NCBI GenBank assembly: GCA_021648845.1
Contig: JAKJHY010000011.1
Span: 141,925-205,924 of the forward strand
Length of the DNA: 64,000 bases
DNA from: Mycobacterium sp. MBM
GTDB lineage: Bacteria; Actinomycetota; Actinomycetes; Mycobacteriales; Mycobacteriaceae
Reading direction: 5' to 3'
Below are positions 21,353 through 29,893 of this stretch, in pieces. The position numbers and the translations under genes are program-made. The notes beneath the pieces were generated by a model. That model had not been told where the DNA came from and did no database searches. It saw nothing but the letters and a program-made list of their open reading frames with translations. How positions within the stretch are numbered: the stretch's first letter is position 1; each line of letters opens with the position of its first letter.

Positions 21353-23629
21353 ATGACCAAAGTAGCTGGGGCCGGCGTGCCGCTCGGCGTCTGGCTGGCC
21401 GACCTGCCGGACGAGAGCCTTGTCCGGCTGCTCGAACGCAGGCCCGATCTGACCCAGCCGCCGCCCGGCACCATCGCCGCGCTGGCGGCCCGGGCCCAGG
21501 CCCGCCAGTCGGTCAAGGCCGCCACCGACAGCCTGAACTTCCTGCAGCTGACGGTGCTGGACACACTGCTGGTGTTGCACGCCGACACCGCGCCCGTCCC
21601 CAGGGACATGCTGCTGGAGTACATCGGCGACCGCGCCGACAGTGCCGAGCTCAAAGGGGCGCTCGACGAGTTGACCGAACGTGCCCTGGTCTGGGGTGAG
21701 GACACGCTGCGGGTGGTGACCGAGGCCGCGGCCGGACTGCCCTGGTATCCGGGGCAGGCCCTACCCGACGCACCCGAGCTGCCGGCCGATCGGATCCCAG
21801 CCCTGCTGGAGGAACTCGACGAGCCGTCCCGGGAACTGCTGACCCGGCTGGTGGAGGGCTCACCGGTCGGGCGGACCCGCGACGCGCTGCCGGGCGCGCC
21901 CGCCGACCGGCCGGTGCAGCGGCTGCTGTCCGCCGGACTGTTGCACCATGCCGGCAGCGACACCGGGGACACCGTCATCCTGCCGCGCGTGGTCGCCCAG
22001 GTGATGCGCGGCGACCTACCCGGCCCGTCCGGACTGCGCACCCCGGACCCCACGATGCACACCACGACGCAGGCCGATACGGACTCGGTCGCCGCCGGTG
22101 CCGCCATCGATCTGCTCCGCGAGTTCGACCTGCTGATCCAGACGTTGTCGGACGGCCCGGTTCCCGAACTGCGCGCCGGCGGGCTCGGGGTGCGCGAGGT
22201 CAAGAAACTGACCAAGCTGACCGGGATCGACGAGCAGCGGCTCGGTCTGATCCTGGAGGTGGCCGCGGCGGCGGGCCTGATCGCACCCGGCACCCCGGAC
22301 CCCGAGCCGCCCGACGGCAACTCCCCGTATTGGGCGCCGACGGTTGCGGCGGATCGGTTCGTCGAGATCTCCACCGCGGCGCGCTGGCACCTGGTCGCCT
22401 GGACCTGGCTGAACCTGCCCGCGCGGCCGAGCCTGGTGGGTAGCCGCGGACCCGACGGCAAGCCGTTCGGGGTGTTGTCGGATGCGCTGTATTCCACGGC
22501 GGCGCCGCTGGACCGCCGGCTGCTGTTGACCGTGCTGAACGGCCTGTCCCCCGGCGCGGGTGTGGAGCCCGAGTCGGTGGCGCTGGCGATGATGTGGCAG
22601 CGGCCGCGCTGGGCAGCCCGCCTGCAACTCGAGCCGGTGACCAACCTGCTCCGGGAGGCACATGCGGTCGGTCTGGTCGGACGTGGCGCGATCGCCGGTC
22701 CGGCCCGGCTGCTGCTGGATCAGCGTACCGAGGACGCCGCCGAAGAGGTCATCAACGCGATGGCCAGGGTGCTGCCCGCGCCGTTGGACCATTTCCTGCT
22801 GCAGGCCGATCTCACCGTGGTGGTGCCGGGCCCGCTGCTGCGCGAACTGGCCGAGCAACTGGATGCGGTGGCGACCGTGGAGTCGGCCGGTGCCGCGATG
22901 GTCTACCGGATCAGTGAGGCGTCGATCCGGCGGGCGCTGGATGCCGGGCACACCGCAGGCGGCCTGCACGCCTTCTTCGAGAAGCACTCCAAAACCCCGG
23001 TGCCGCAAGGCTTGACCTACCTGATCGACGATGTTGCACGCCGGCACGGTCAGCTGCGGGTCGGGATGGCGGCGTCCTTCGTGCGTTGCGAGGATCCGGC
23101 ACTGCTCGCCCAGGCGGTGTCCACACCGGCCGCGGAACCTCTGGAGCTTCGCATCCTGGCGCCCACGGTGGCGGTGTCGCAGGCCGCGATCGGCGACGTG
23201 CTGGCGGCACTGCGGGCCGGCGGTTTCGTGCCTGCGGCCGAGGACTCCTCCGGCGCCGTCGTCGATATCCGGTCCCGCGGCGCACGGGTGCCCGCGCCGG
23301 GGCGTCGCCGGGTGTTCCGGCCGCTGACCGCGCCGCCGGCCCAGACGTTGGGGGCGATCGTCGCGGTGATGCGCAGCGTGGCCGCCTCCCCGCGGTCCGG
23401 GGAACGGCTGGACCCGGCGGTGCTGATCGCGCTGCTGCAGCAGGCGGCGCTGGAACAGACGTCGGTGGTGATGGGGTACGTGGACCCGGCGGGCGTGGCC
23501 ACCCAGCGGGTGGTGGCGCCGATCAACATCCGCGGCGGCCAGTTGACCGCGTTCGATCCGGCCTCGGGAAGGGTTCGGGAGTTCGCCATCCACCGCGTGA
23601 CCTCCGTGGTGTCGGCCGACTCTGGATAA
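21353..23629 (+). CDS. Helicase-associated domain protein partnered with XPB (Rv0862c type)
   Basis: The 758-residue protein has no Walker motif. Its N-terminal half looks like tandem winged-helix or armadillo-like helices ([24 protein letters not shown], and [24 protein letters not shown]). A C-terminal part from about residue 460 ([21 protein letters not shown]) resembles the 'helicase C-terminal-associated' module often found alone in actinobacteria. It ends 55 bp before the XPB helicase gene, in the same direction, an arrangement conserved in M. tuberculosis. A role as XPB partner or loader is inferred from this linkage only. Confidence 0.75.
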   Translation: MTKVAGAGVPLGVWLADLPDESLVRLLERRPDLTQPPPGTIAALAARAQARQSVKAATDSLNFLQLTVLDTLLVLHADTAPVPRDMLLEYIGDRADSAELKGALDELTERALVWGEDTLRVVTEAAAGLPWYPGQALPDAPELPADRIPALLEELDEPSRELLTRLVEGSPVGRTRDALPGAPADRPVQRLLSAGLLHHAGSDTGDTVILPRVVAQVMRGDLPGPSGLRTPDPTMHTTTQADTDSVAAGAAIDLLREFDLLIQTLSDGPVPELRAGGLGVREVKKLTKLTGIDEQRLGLILEVAAAAGLIAPGTPDPEPPDGNSPYWAPTVAADRFVEISTAARWHLVAWTWLNLPARPSLVGSRGPDGKPFGVLSDALYSTAAPLDRRLLLTVLNGLSPGAGVEPESVALAMMWQRPRWAARLQLEPVTNLLREAHAVGLVGRGAIAGPARLLLDQRTEDAAEEVINAMARVLPAPLDHFLLQADLTVVVPGPLLRELAEQLDAVATVESAGAAMVYRISEASIRRALDAGHTAGGLHAFFEKHSKTPVPQGLTYLIDDVARRHGQLRVGMAASFVRCEDPALLAQAVSTPAAEPLELRILAPTVAVSQAAIGDVLAALRAGGFVPAAEDSSGAVVDIRSRGARVPAPGRRRVFRPLTAPPAQTLGAIVAVMRSVAASPRSGERLDPAVLIALLQQAALEQTSVVMGYVDPAGVATQRVVAPINIRGGQLTAFDPASGRVREFAIHRVTSVVSADSG

Positions 23630-23684
23630 TGGTCGGGATGAGTAGTCGAGCGCGTAGCGCGTTGCAAACCGAGGAGCATCGCGC

Positions 23685-25337
23685 GTGAGCACCGAGGGCC
23701 CCTTGATCGTGCAGTCCGATAAAACCGTGCTGCTCGAAGTCGACCATGAACTCGCCGGGGCGGCCCGCGCGGCGATCGCGCCGTTCGCCGAACTCGAGCG
23801 CGCCCCCGAACACATCCACACCTACCGCATCACGCCGCTGGCGCTGTGGAACGCCCGCGCCGCCGGCCACGATGCCGAGCAGGTGGTCGACGCCCTGGTC
23901 AGCTACTCCCGCTACGCCGTGCCCCAGCCGTTGCTCGTCGACATCGTCGACACCATGGCCCGCTACGGCAGGCTGCAGCTGATCAAGAGTCCGGTACACG
24001 GGCTGGTGCTGGTGAGCTTGGACCGCGCGGTGCTCGAGGAGGTGCTGCGCAACAAGAAGATCGCCCCGATGCTGGGCGCTCGCATCGATGACGACATGGT
24101 GATCGTGCATGCCAGTGAGCGTGGCCGCGTCAAACAGATGTTGCTGAAGATCGGCTGGCCCGCCGAGGACCTGGCCGGCTATGTCGACGGTGAAGCGCAC
24201 CCGATCACCCTCGACCAGGACGGCTGGGAGCTGCGCGACTACCAGGAGATGGCCGCCGAATCGTTCTGGGCCGGCGGGTCCGGGGTCGTGGTGCTGCCCT
24301 GCGGTGCCGGTAAGACCCTGGTCGGCGCCGCCGCGATGGCCAAGGCCGGCGCGACCACGCTGATCCTGGTCACCAATACCGTCGCCGGCAGGCAGTGGAA
24401 GCGGGAGTTGATCGCCCGGACCTCGCTGACCGAGGAAGAGATCGGCGAATACTCCGGTGAGCGCAAGGAGATCCGGCCGGTCACCATCGCGACCTATCAG
24501 GTGATCACCCGGCGCACCAAGGGTGAGTACAAGCACCTGGAGCTGTTCGACAGCCGCGACTGGGGCCTGATCGTCTACGACGAGGTGCACCTGTTGCCGG
24601 CGCCGGTGTTCCGGATGACCGCCGATCTGCAGTCGCGGCGTCGGCTGGGGCTGACCGCGACGCTGATCCGCGAGGACGGCCGCGAGGGTGACGTCTTCTC
24701 CCTGATCGGCCCGAAGCGCTACGACGCACCGTGGAAGGACATCGAGGCCCAGGGCTGGATCGCGCCGGCCGAGTGCATCGAGGTTCGGGTGACGATGACC
24801 GACAACGAGCGCATGCTCTACGCGGTCGCCGAACCGGAAGAACGCTACAAGCTGTGCTCTACGGCGCATTCCAAGATCGCGGTGGTGAAGTCGATCCTGG
24901 AGCGGCACCCCAAGGAGCCCACGCTGGTCATTGGTGCCTATCTCGATCAGCTCGACGAACTGGGCCAGGAATTGGATGCCCCGGTGATCCAGGGGTCGAC
25001 CAAGAACGCCGAGCGCGAGGCGCTGTTCGATCAGTTCCGGCGCGGCGAGATCCGCACCCTGGTGGTGTCCAAGGTCGCAAACTTCTCCATCGATCTACCG
25101 GAAGCTTCTGTGGCCGTGCAGGTTTCGGGGACTTTCGGGTCACGCCAGGAAGAAGCGCAGCGGTTGGGACGGTTGCTGCGACCCAAGGCCGACGGCGGCG
25201 GCGCGGTGTTCTATTCGGTGGTCTCCCGCGACAGCCTGGACGCCGAGTACGCCGCGCACCGGCAGCGCTTCCTCGCCGAACAGGGCTACGGCTACATCAT
25301 CAAGGACGCCGACGACCTGCTGGGCCCGGCGATATGA
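23685..25337 (+). CDS. XPB/ERCC3-type DNA helicase
   Basis: This 550-residue superfamily 2 helicase corresponds to Rv0861c (ercc3), a 3'-5' DNA helicase. The N-terminal domain (residues 1-170) resembles the damage-recognition-like region of archaeal XPB. Walker A is LPCGAGKT with Lys210, the Walker B box is DEVH (299-302), motif III is GLTAT, and the XPB-specific R-E-D triplet is at residues 329-331. Motif VI is QRLGRLLRPK. The start is GTG at 23685 after a GAGGAG ribosome binding site. It most likely acts in DNA repair or transcription-linked unwinding; its bacterial pathway is not settled. Confidence 0.93.
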   Translation: MSTEGPLIVQSDKTVLLEVDHELAGAARAAIAPFAELERAPEHIHTYRITPLALWNARAAGHDAEQVVDALVSYSRYAVPQPLLVDIVDTMARYGRLQLIKSPVHGLVLVSLDRAVLEEVLRNKKIAPMLGARIDDDMVIVHASERGRVKQMLLKIGWPAEDLAGYVDGEAHPITLDQDGWELRDYQEMAAESFWAGGSGVVVLPCGAGKTLVGAAAMAKAGATTLILVTNTVAGRQWKRELIARTSLTEEEIGEYSGERKEIRPVTIATYQVITRRTKGEYKHLELFDSRDWGLIVYDEVHLLPAPVFRMTADLQSRRRLGLTATLIREDGREGDVFSLIGPKRYDAPWKDIEAQGWIAPAECIEVRVTMTDNERMLYAVAEPEERYKLCSTAHSKIAVVKSILERHPKEPTLVIGAYLDQLDELGQELDAPVIQGSTKNAEREALFDQFRRGEIRTLVVSKVANFSIDLPEASVAVQVSGTFGSRQEEAQRLGRLLRPKADGGGAVFYSVVSRDSLDAEYAAHRQRFLAEQGYGYIIKDADDLLGPAI

Positions 25338-25456
25338 CCGTCGGGCAGATGGGTTCCCACCCCGGGGCGACCATGTCTCGCTGCGGATGAAGAAGCGGAC
25401 GGCGTAGTCGGTCCGGCGTTTTAGAATTGCTGTGATCCCCGGCAAGGAGTTCAACC

Positions 25457-25978
25457 GTGACCAACGACCATGGCGGCTACTACCCGCCGCCAGGTGGACA
25501 GCCCTGGGGTAGCTCACAGGGACCGCCCCCCGGATACCCAAACTATCCCGGCCAACCGCAGCAGCCGCCGCCCACAGGCAAGAACCGGTGGCCGTGGATC
25601 CTCGGAATCGGCGCTGCCGTGGTTGTTCTCGTTCTGGTGGTGGCCGTCGGTTTGGTTGTGGTCACGTCCGGCGGCGATGGTGACGAGCAGACTCTGCCGC
25701 GCACCGAGGTGACCTATGAGGTAACCGGCACAGTCGAATCCGTGGACCTCGTCTACTACAGCGACGAGGGGACAAAGCATCTAGCGACGGCTGCTCTCCC
25801 ATGGCGTCAAACTGTGACGCTCGAAGGCGAGGATGCCTACTTCGACGTGTCCGCGCAGACGGTCGACGCCTCTGACCAAGAACTCAGCTGCCGAGTGGCT
25901 ACCAATGGGAAAACACTTGTTCAGGAGCGCACAATCAGCGGGTTCGTGGGCTGCGGCGGCCGCCTAAACGAGTTTTGA
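25457..25978 (+). CDS. Single-pass membrane protein with Pro-rich head and MmpS-like domain
   Basis: The 173-residue protein has a Gly/Pro/Tyr-rich cytoplasmic head (residues 1-43), one membrane helix (about 46-69) and an exported domain. That domain reads VTYEVTGTVESVDLVYYSDEG, TAALPWRQTVTLEGE and a Cys pair (LSCRVATNGK and VGCGG). It resembles the periplasmic beta-fold of mycobacterial MmpS proteins, but the usual MmpL partner is absent. It is convergent with the EspH-like gene, eight bases from it. The MmpS likeness is by eye. Confidence 0.65.
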   Translation: MTNDHGGYYPPPGGQPWGSSQGPPPGYPNYPGQPQQPPPTGKNRWPWILGIGAAVVVLVLVVAVGLVVVTSGGDGDEQTLPRTEVTYEVTGTVESVDLVYYSDEGTKHLATAALPWRQTVTLEGEDAYFDVSAQTVDASDQELSCRVATNGKTLVQERTISGFVGCGGRLNEF

Positions 25979-25986
25979 TTCTCCCG

Positions 25987-26469
25987 TCATTGCCCGGCCG
26001 CATACCTGGCCGCGAACACCTCGGCCATATTCTCGGCGGCATGCTCCGGTGACGGCAGCTGGATGGCCGTGCTCAGGATGGAACTCCACTCCGAGCGGTC
26101 ATGCCCCATTCTGGTCAACCCCTCGAGCAAGAAGGCGTGCATCGCGGATCGCGCCTTGATTTGCGCCAATTCGGCGAGCACCCGGATCTCTTCCGCCAAT
26201 TCACGTTCGGTCATCTTCACCACACTCGGATCCAGGTCCACGCGTTGCACCGGGCCGGTGAGGTACGCCGTGACCGATACGGTGCCGGCCGGATTCGTGA
26301 CGGTGAAGACGGGGACCTCTGAGTCGTCATCCGCATCGGGCCCTGCCGTCGGGGTATCTTGCGGCTCATCATCGGCCGACCGAGAAAAATCCAGGGCCGC
26401 CAATTCGCCACCCTGCTCCTCGGCCAGGTAGCCGTCCTCGGCGTCGTCGTCCCACTCCCCACCACTCAC
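25987..26469 (-). CDS. EspH-like ESX secretion-associated protein
   Basis: The 160-residue protein matches EspH (Rv3867) in order of features. It has an acidic head with LAALDFS, then VFTVTNPAGTVSVTAYL, a VDLDPSVVKMTERELAEEI segment and LAQIKARSAMHAFLLEGL, ending with SPEHAAENMAEVFAARY. EspH is a cytosolic protein needed for handling of EspE/EspF-type substrates of ESX-1. Here it is the last gene of a three-gene operon behind the EspF- and EspE-like genes, 18 bp from the former. No EspG, ATPase or membrane component is nearby. Confidence 0.78.
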   Translation of the reverse strand: MSGGEWDDDAEDGYLAEEQGGELAALDFSRSADDEPQDTPTAGPDADDDSEVPVFTVTNPAGTVSVTAYLTGPVQRVDLDPSVVKMTERELAEEIRVLAELAQIKARSAMHAFLLEGLTRMGHDRSEWSSILSTAIQLPSPEHAAENMAEVFAARYAAGQ

Positions 26470-26487
26470 CGACAGGCCGCCGTTATC

Positions 26488-26823
26488 TCAGCCACCGGGC
26501 TGCATCTGCTGATCGATGGCGCGCTTCTCCTGAGCGTCGATGGCGTCATACATCTCGGCGGCATGCTCGAGCTTGACGGCGAGGTCCTCTGACTGTGCCT
26601 GCACCATGCGACTCGCCCGAATGCGTTCCTCCTCCGCTCGCTTGAGCGCCTTGGCGGTGTCATCGCACACGGTGCCGTGTGTCTTTTCAACACGCGTGTT
26701 GACATCCACAGCCGTGAGCCGCGCGTCGAAAACTGCGCGCGCGGCCTGGCTTTGCTGATCGGCCAGCACGCGGATATGCCCCGCGGTGATCTGCAATGGG
26801 CTCAAGGGTGCGCTCATCGTCAT
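26488..26823 (-). CDS. EspC/EspF-like type VII secretion substrate
   Basis: The 111-residue protein is helical and follows the EspC/EspF pattern. It has a THGTVCDDTAKALKRAEEERI stretch with a central Cys, then SEDLAVKLEHAAEMYDAIDAQ. The YDAID is a YxxxD/E secretion signal at the place where EspC has YSEAD. Such proteins are secreted by ESX systems together with an EspA/EspE-type partner. The start overlaps the stop of the EspE-like gene by four bases, so the pair is translationally coupled. Confidence 0.78.
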   Translation of the reverse strand: MTMSAPLSPLQITAGHIRVLADQQSQAARAVFDARLTAVDVNTRVEKTHGTVCDDTAKALKRAEEERIRASRMVQAQSEDLAVKLEHAAEMYDAIDAQEKRAIDQQMQPGG

Positions 26824-27578
26824 CTCCCTGCCGGCGGGGGCGTCCGCGGATCGTAGTCATTAGCGGAATCCGAGATCGTGACCTCGTCTGCGAGCTTCTT
26901 GTATTCGTCACCGACCTTGGCGACCGACCGGGCGATCGCATCGGCCTCGTCCTGCATGCTTTCGTACTCCGGAACGGCTTGGGCCAGCGTGGTGGCCACC
27001 ATGGCCACCTCCATCGCGTACTGCGCCGCCTTGCCGTATCCCCCCATCTTTCCCACGTATTGGGTCAGATTGCCGAAGTCAGCCAGATCGTTGTGGTGGA
27101 TCTCCAGGGATCTGCGTATCGGTGGGAGCAGATTCGCCTCGTTGCTGATCAACCGGTGCATCTCGCGGTCCAGATCGGCAAGCGTCACCACCCGGTTGTG
27201 CTGCTCTTTGTTGCGCTCCGAGTAGCGGTCGGCCGCGGTGCCGCCCGACCATTGGTCGCTGGGATACGCTCCGGCCAGCGGCCGCTCCGCGGCATCAAAA
27301 GCTGCAGCGGAATCCGTGAATTCGTTGGCATGGTCCGGGTCGCCCTCCCCGCAGGACTTCAGCATCCGATCGATCTGCTTCTGCCCCTCTTGCAGAACGA
27401 CGGTCGGGGCGATGATGAGTTTGCCGGCCTGATGCTCGATCGTCCGTGCCGTTTCCCCCAGGGTGGGCATACCGAGTTTTTCCGCGGTTTCGGCGACCCA
27501 TTCGGCGGCCTTCTTGGCCTTCTCCGCCACTTCGGACACACCGTCGACGACGTCGTCGACAAAGCCCCAAAAACCCAC
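26820..27578 (-). CDS. EspE/EspA-like type VII secretion substrate
   Basis: The 252-residue protein has a helical N-terminus. It then shows the EspA/EspE core motif AYPSDQWSGGTAADRYSERN (WxG with Trp110) followed by VTLADLDREMHRLISNEANL, which lines up with EspA's post-WxG helix. The C-terminal half is helical with one weakly hydrophobic stretch (AMEVAMVATTLAQAV), shorter and less hydrophobic than EspA. It leads the operon espE-espF-espH-like. Secretion would need an ESX system encoded elsewhere, probably ESX-1 (inference). Confidence 0.75.
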   Translation of the reverse strand: MGFWGFVDDVVDGVSEVAEKAKKAAEWVAETAEKLGMPTLGETARTIEHQAGKLIIAPTVVLQEGQKQIDRMLKSCGEGDPDHANEFTDSAAAFDAAERPLAGAYPSDQWSGGTAADRYSERNKEQHNRVVTLADLDREMHRLISNEANLLPPIRRSLEIHHNDLADFGNLTQYVGKMGGYGKAAQYAMEVAMVATTLAQAVPEYESMQDEADAIARSVAKVGDEYKKLADEVTISDSANDYDPRTPPPAGR

Positions 27579-27656
27579 GCTGCCATCACCTCCAACGCCA
27601 TCGAGGCTAACATCGCCCCAACAGGCGCAAACGCACCAAAATTCAGGTCGAGTCCG

Positions 27657-28157
27657 TCAGGTTTCCAGCGCCCCGGCGGCGACCGCGGCGGCATTGATCC
27701 GGGTCAGCACCGAATGCAGGTGCTCGAGCTCGGAAACTTCCACGCCCAGTCGGGCCACCACCGCGGCCGGGATGTCCAGAGCCTTGTGCCGCAACGCCGC
27801 CCCGCCGGGCGTCAGCGTGATGAGGGTGGTGCGCTCATCGGCGGCGCTGCGGGTCCGGGCGATCAACCCGAGCGCCTCCAGCCGCTTGAGCATGGGCGAG
27901 GTGGTCGCCGGGTCGAGCTGCAGCAGCGCGGCAATCTGTTTGACCGACAGCGCTTTCTCCTGACTATCTGCCACCGCCTTGGCGTTGTCCCAGAGCGCAA
28001 GCATTACCAGGTACTGCGGGTGGGTCAGACCCAACGGTTCCAGCAGGGGCCGGTACACGGCGAGCACTGCGCGATTGGTCACGGCGAGCGCGAAACACAC
28101 CTGACGCTCGAGGGCGAGTGGGTCGAGATCGGGGGACGCCGTGGCCATGCTCACCAT
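27657..28157 (-). CDS. OhrR-type MarR regulator (peroxide sensing)
   Basis: The 166-residue protein has the OhrR N-terminal pattern: ALERQVCFALAVTNRAVLAVY with the reactive-type Cys21, then PLGLTHPQYLVMLALWD, LLQLDPATTSPMLKRLEALG and the wing TRSAADERTTLITLTPGG. OhrR proteins release DNA when this cysteine is oxidised by organic hydroperoxides. The usual partner ohr is absent here; the divergent neighbour is a DUF5313 membrane protein 35 bp away. ATG at 28157 or 28148 could be the start. Confidence 0.82.
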   Translation of the reverse strand: MVSMATASPDLDPLALERQVCFALAVTNRAVLAVYRPLLEPLGLTHPQYLVMLALWDNAKAVADSQEKALSVKQIAALLQLDPATTSPMLKRLEALGLIARTRSAADERTTLITLTPGGAALRHKALDIPAAVVARLGVEVSELEHLHSVLTRINAAAVAAGALET

Positions 28158-28184
28158 AGTAGCCCACTAATAATTAGGGTACTA
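28157..28184. promoter_or_regulatory. Dyad operator between the OhrR-like gene and DUF5313 gene
   Basis: The 35-bp divergent gap is dominated by a dyad: TAGTA-g-CCC on the left and GGG-TACTA on the right around the perfect CTAAT-A-ATTAG (28167-28177). Its position over both starts suggests that the OhrR-like protein represses both genes. The assignment is from location and symmetry. Confidence 0.55.
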
Positions 28185-28192
28185 TCTAAACT

Positions 28193-28606
28193 ATGGCCGA
28201 CACTCCCACCTTCGTTCAGCGGGTTCTCTACGCGTACGGTCGGCGGCTACCCGATTCCATGCGCGACTGGGTCGCCGCCGACCTGTCAGGCCCCGGGGCG
28301 ATCCGGCGTCACATGATTCGCTACGCGATCCCGCCGGCGCTGATCCTTGCGCCGCTGTGGCTGCTGCCGGCCTCGTTGTACGTGCACCTGGAAATGACGG
28401 TGCCGATCTACTTCTGGGCGCTGGTCATGGGGTTCGTCCTGAACAAGGTGTGGCGCCGCCACCGGTTGGCCCAACATGGGCTGGACCCCAACCTGGTCGA
28501 CGCGATCAACCGTGAGAAGAATGCCCGGATCCACGCCGACTATGCGCAGCGTTACGGCGCCCGCCCGGAAGAGGCACGTTGGCAGTCGAATTCCAGCCCG
28601 TTCTAA
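28193..28606 (+). CDS. DUF5313 membrane protein
   Basis: The 137-residue protein begins TPTFVQRVLYAYGRRLPDSM and has two membrane helices (about residues 48-65 and 68-86). The tail is basic and hydrophilic (HRLAQHGLDPNLVDAINREK). It fits the actinobacterial DUF5313 family. It sits divergent from the OhrR-like regulator, so it may respond to peroxide stress. Its stop overlaps the convergent cupin gene by four bases. Confidence 0.72.
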   Translation: MADTPTFVQRVLYAYGRRLPDSMRDWVAADLSGPGAIRRHMIRYAIPPALILAPLWLLPASLYVHLEMTVPIYFWALVMGFVLNKVWRRHRLAQHGLDPNLVDAINREKNARIHADYAQRYGARPEEARWQSNSSPF

Positions 28607-28947
28607 ACGTACGGCCCCACCGGTTTGGCCACGGTCAACAGGATCACCGAATCCTCGATCGCGGTCAGGCCGTGCCGGGTCCGGGGTATCACCAGATGAT
28701 CACCGGCCGCACCCTCCCAGCCCGCCTTCTCGGTCGTCAGCCGCACCCTCCCGCGTAGCACCTGCAGGGTCGCCTCACCGGGACTCTCGTGATCGTCGAG
28801 ACCGTTTCCTGCGGTCAGCGCCATCAGCGTCTGTCGCAGATTGTGCTCATGGCCGCCGTACACGGTGTGGGCGCTACGACCGCTGGTGGCGGCTCGAGCC
28901 GTCTCCAGATGCTGACGCGCCAGGGCATCGAGCGATATCTTCTCCAT
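28603..28947 (-). CDS. Small cupin-domain protein
   Basis: The 114-residue single-domain cupin has the first-motif-like LTAGNGLDDHESPGEATLQVLRG region with a DHESPGE signature, and a second part with GAAGDHLVIPRTRHGLTAIED. Some metal-binding His/Glu positions are kept, so a metal-dependent small-molecule role is possible. Its SDR neighbour ends eight bases upstream on the same strand and may be co-transcribed with it. Confidence 0.75.
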   Translation of the reverse strand: MEKISLDALARQHLETARAATSGRSAHTVYGGHEHNLRQTLMALTAGNGLDDHESPGEATLQVLRGRVRLTTEKAGWEGAAGDHLVIPRTRHGLTAIEDSVILLTVAKPVGPYV

Positions 28948-28955
28948 GCCTTCAA

Positions 28956-29630
28956 CTATCGCACCTCCGACAAGGCCGCCTTCGCCCTTCGAGCCCAGTC
29001 GTCAGCCAGGATCTCGGTCGCCCCGTTCAGTACACCATCGACAGCCTGCCGGGCCACAACGGCTGGATCGGCTTTCTGTTCTGCCGGAATGTAACTGACC
29101 ATGTCGGTGTCCATGTAGCCGACGTGCAACGCGGTCACATCGATCCCGTGCGGCGCCAGCTCGTCGCGGACCGCGTCGGTGAGGGCCCAGGCCGCCGCCT
29201 TCGCTGCGGCGTAGGCGCCCGATGTGGCCGGGTGCATCCAGGACAACACGGACAGCACGTTGAGGATCGCGCCACCACCGTTACGTTTGAGGACGGGTGC
29301 GAACCCGCGGATGACGTTCAGCGTGCCGAAGTAGTGGGTGTCCATCTCGGCGCGGATGTCCGCTATCGACCCGGTCAACAACCCGGCGCGGGTGGAGATA
29401 CCGGCATTGTTCACCAGCACCGTGACATCGGCTGCGACCTCGGCGGCCCGGCGTACCGAATCCGGGTCGGTGATATCGAGTTGCACCGGGATGACGCCGG
29501 CCGCGTCGACGGTCTCGGGGCGCCGGGCGCCCGCGTAGACCTTCGCGCCGCGTGCGACGAACTCTTCGGCGATCTTGCGGCCCAGCCCGCGGTTCGCGCC
29601 GGTGACCAGGACGACGATGTTCTCGTTCAT
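28956..29630 (-). CDS. Short-chain dehydrogenase/reductase
   Basis: The 224-residue protein starts VVLVTGANRGLGRKIAEEF, the TGxxxGxG cofactor motif. It continues with LVNNAGIST (NNAG), the catalytic Ser in NVLSVLSW and the YAAAK catalytic Tyr-Lys. The substrate is unknown. I chose ATG at 29630 because GGAGAA lies just upstream; the ATG at 29663 is less likely. It is related in pattern to the second SDR at 57092. Confidence 0.85.
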   Translation of the reverse strand: MNENIVVLVTGANRGLGRKIAEEFVARGAKVYAGARRPETVDAAGVIPVQLDITDPDSVRRAAEVAADVTVLVNNAGISTRAGLLTGSIADIRAEMDTHYFGTLNVIRGFAPVLKRNGGGAILNVLSVLSWMHPATSGAYAAAKAAAWALTDAVRDELAPHGIDVTALHVGYMDTDMVSYIPAEQKADPAVVARQAVDGVLNGATEILADDWARRAKAALSEVR

Positions 29631-29767
29631 GATGTTCTCCTTTCCTGCTTTGTTCGGACTCAACAGGTTTCGTCGCCGCCACCATCCCGCGTGTTGGTAG
29701 TTTGCGGCTCCCAGCTGGAAGCGTTCGCGTCGTGGTGTACGTGCCGTGAAGCTCGCATCCTGCAGCG

Positions 29768-29890
29768 ATGCCCCGCCACCCCGACGGACCCGTCATCAGC
29801 AGCACCGCCGCGATGGCCGCCGCGATGGGAATCGGCCGCTTCGTCTACTCCCCGATTCTGCCGTCGATGACGGCTGCTGGCGCGGGCGTG
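29768..29890 (+). pseudogene. Remnant of a YbfB/YjiJ-type MFS transporter
   Basis: The reading frame starting at 29768 encodes AAMAAAMGIGRFVYSPILPSM, the first-helix signature of YbfB/YjiJ-family MFS transporters (GIGRFxYxPxLP). The similarity ends after about 40 codons, where the frame runs into the opposite-strand 3' end of the LysR gene. I read this as the 5' stub of a deleted transporter that may once have been the LysR target. The rest of the 29631-29893 gap has no gene that I can support. Confidence 0.55.
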
Positions 29891-29893
29891 GTG

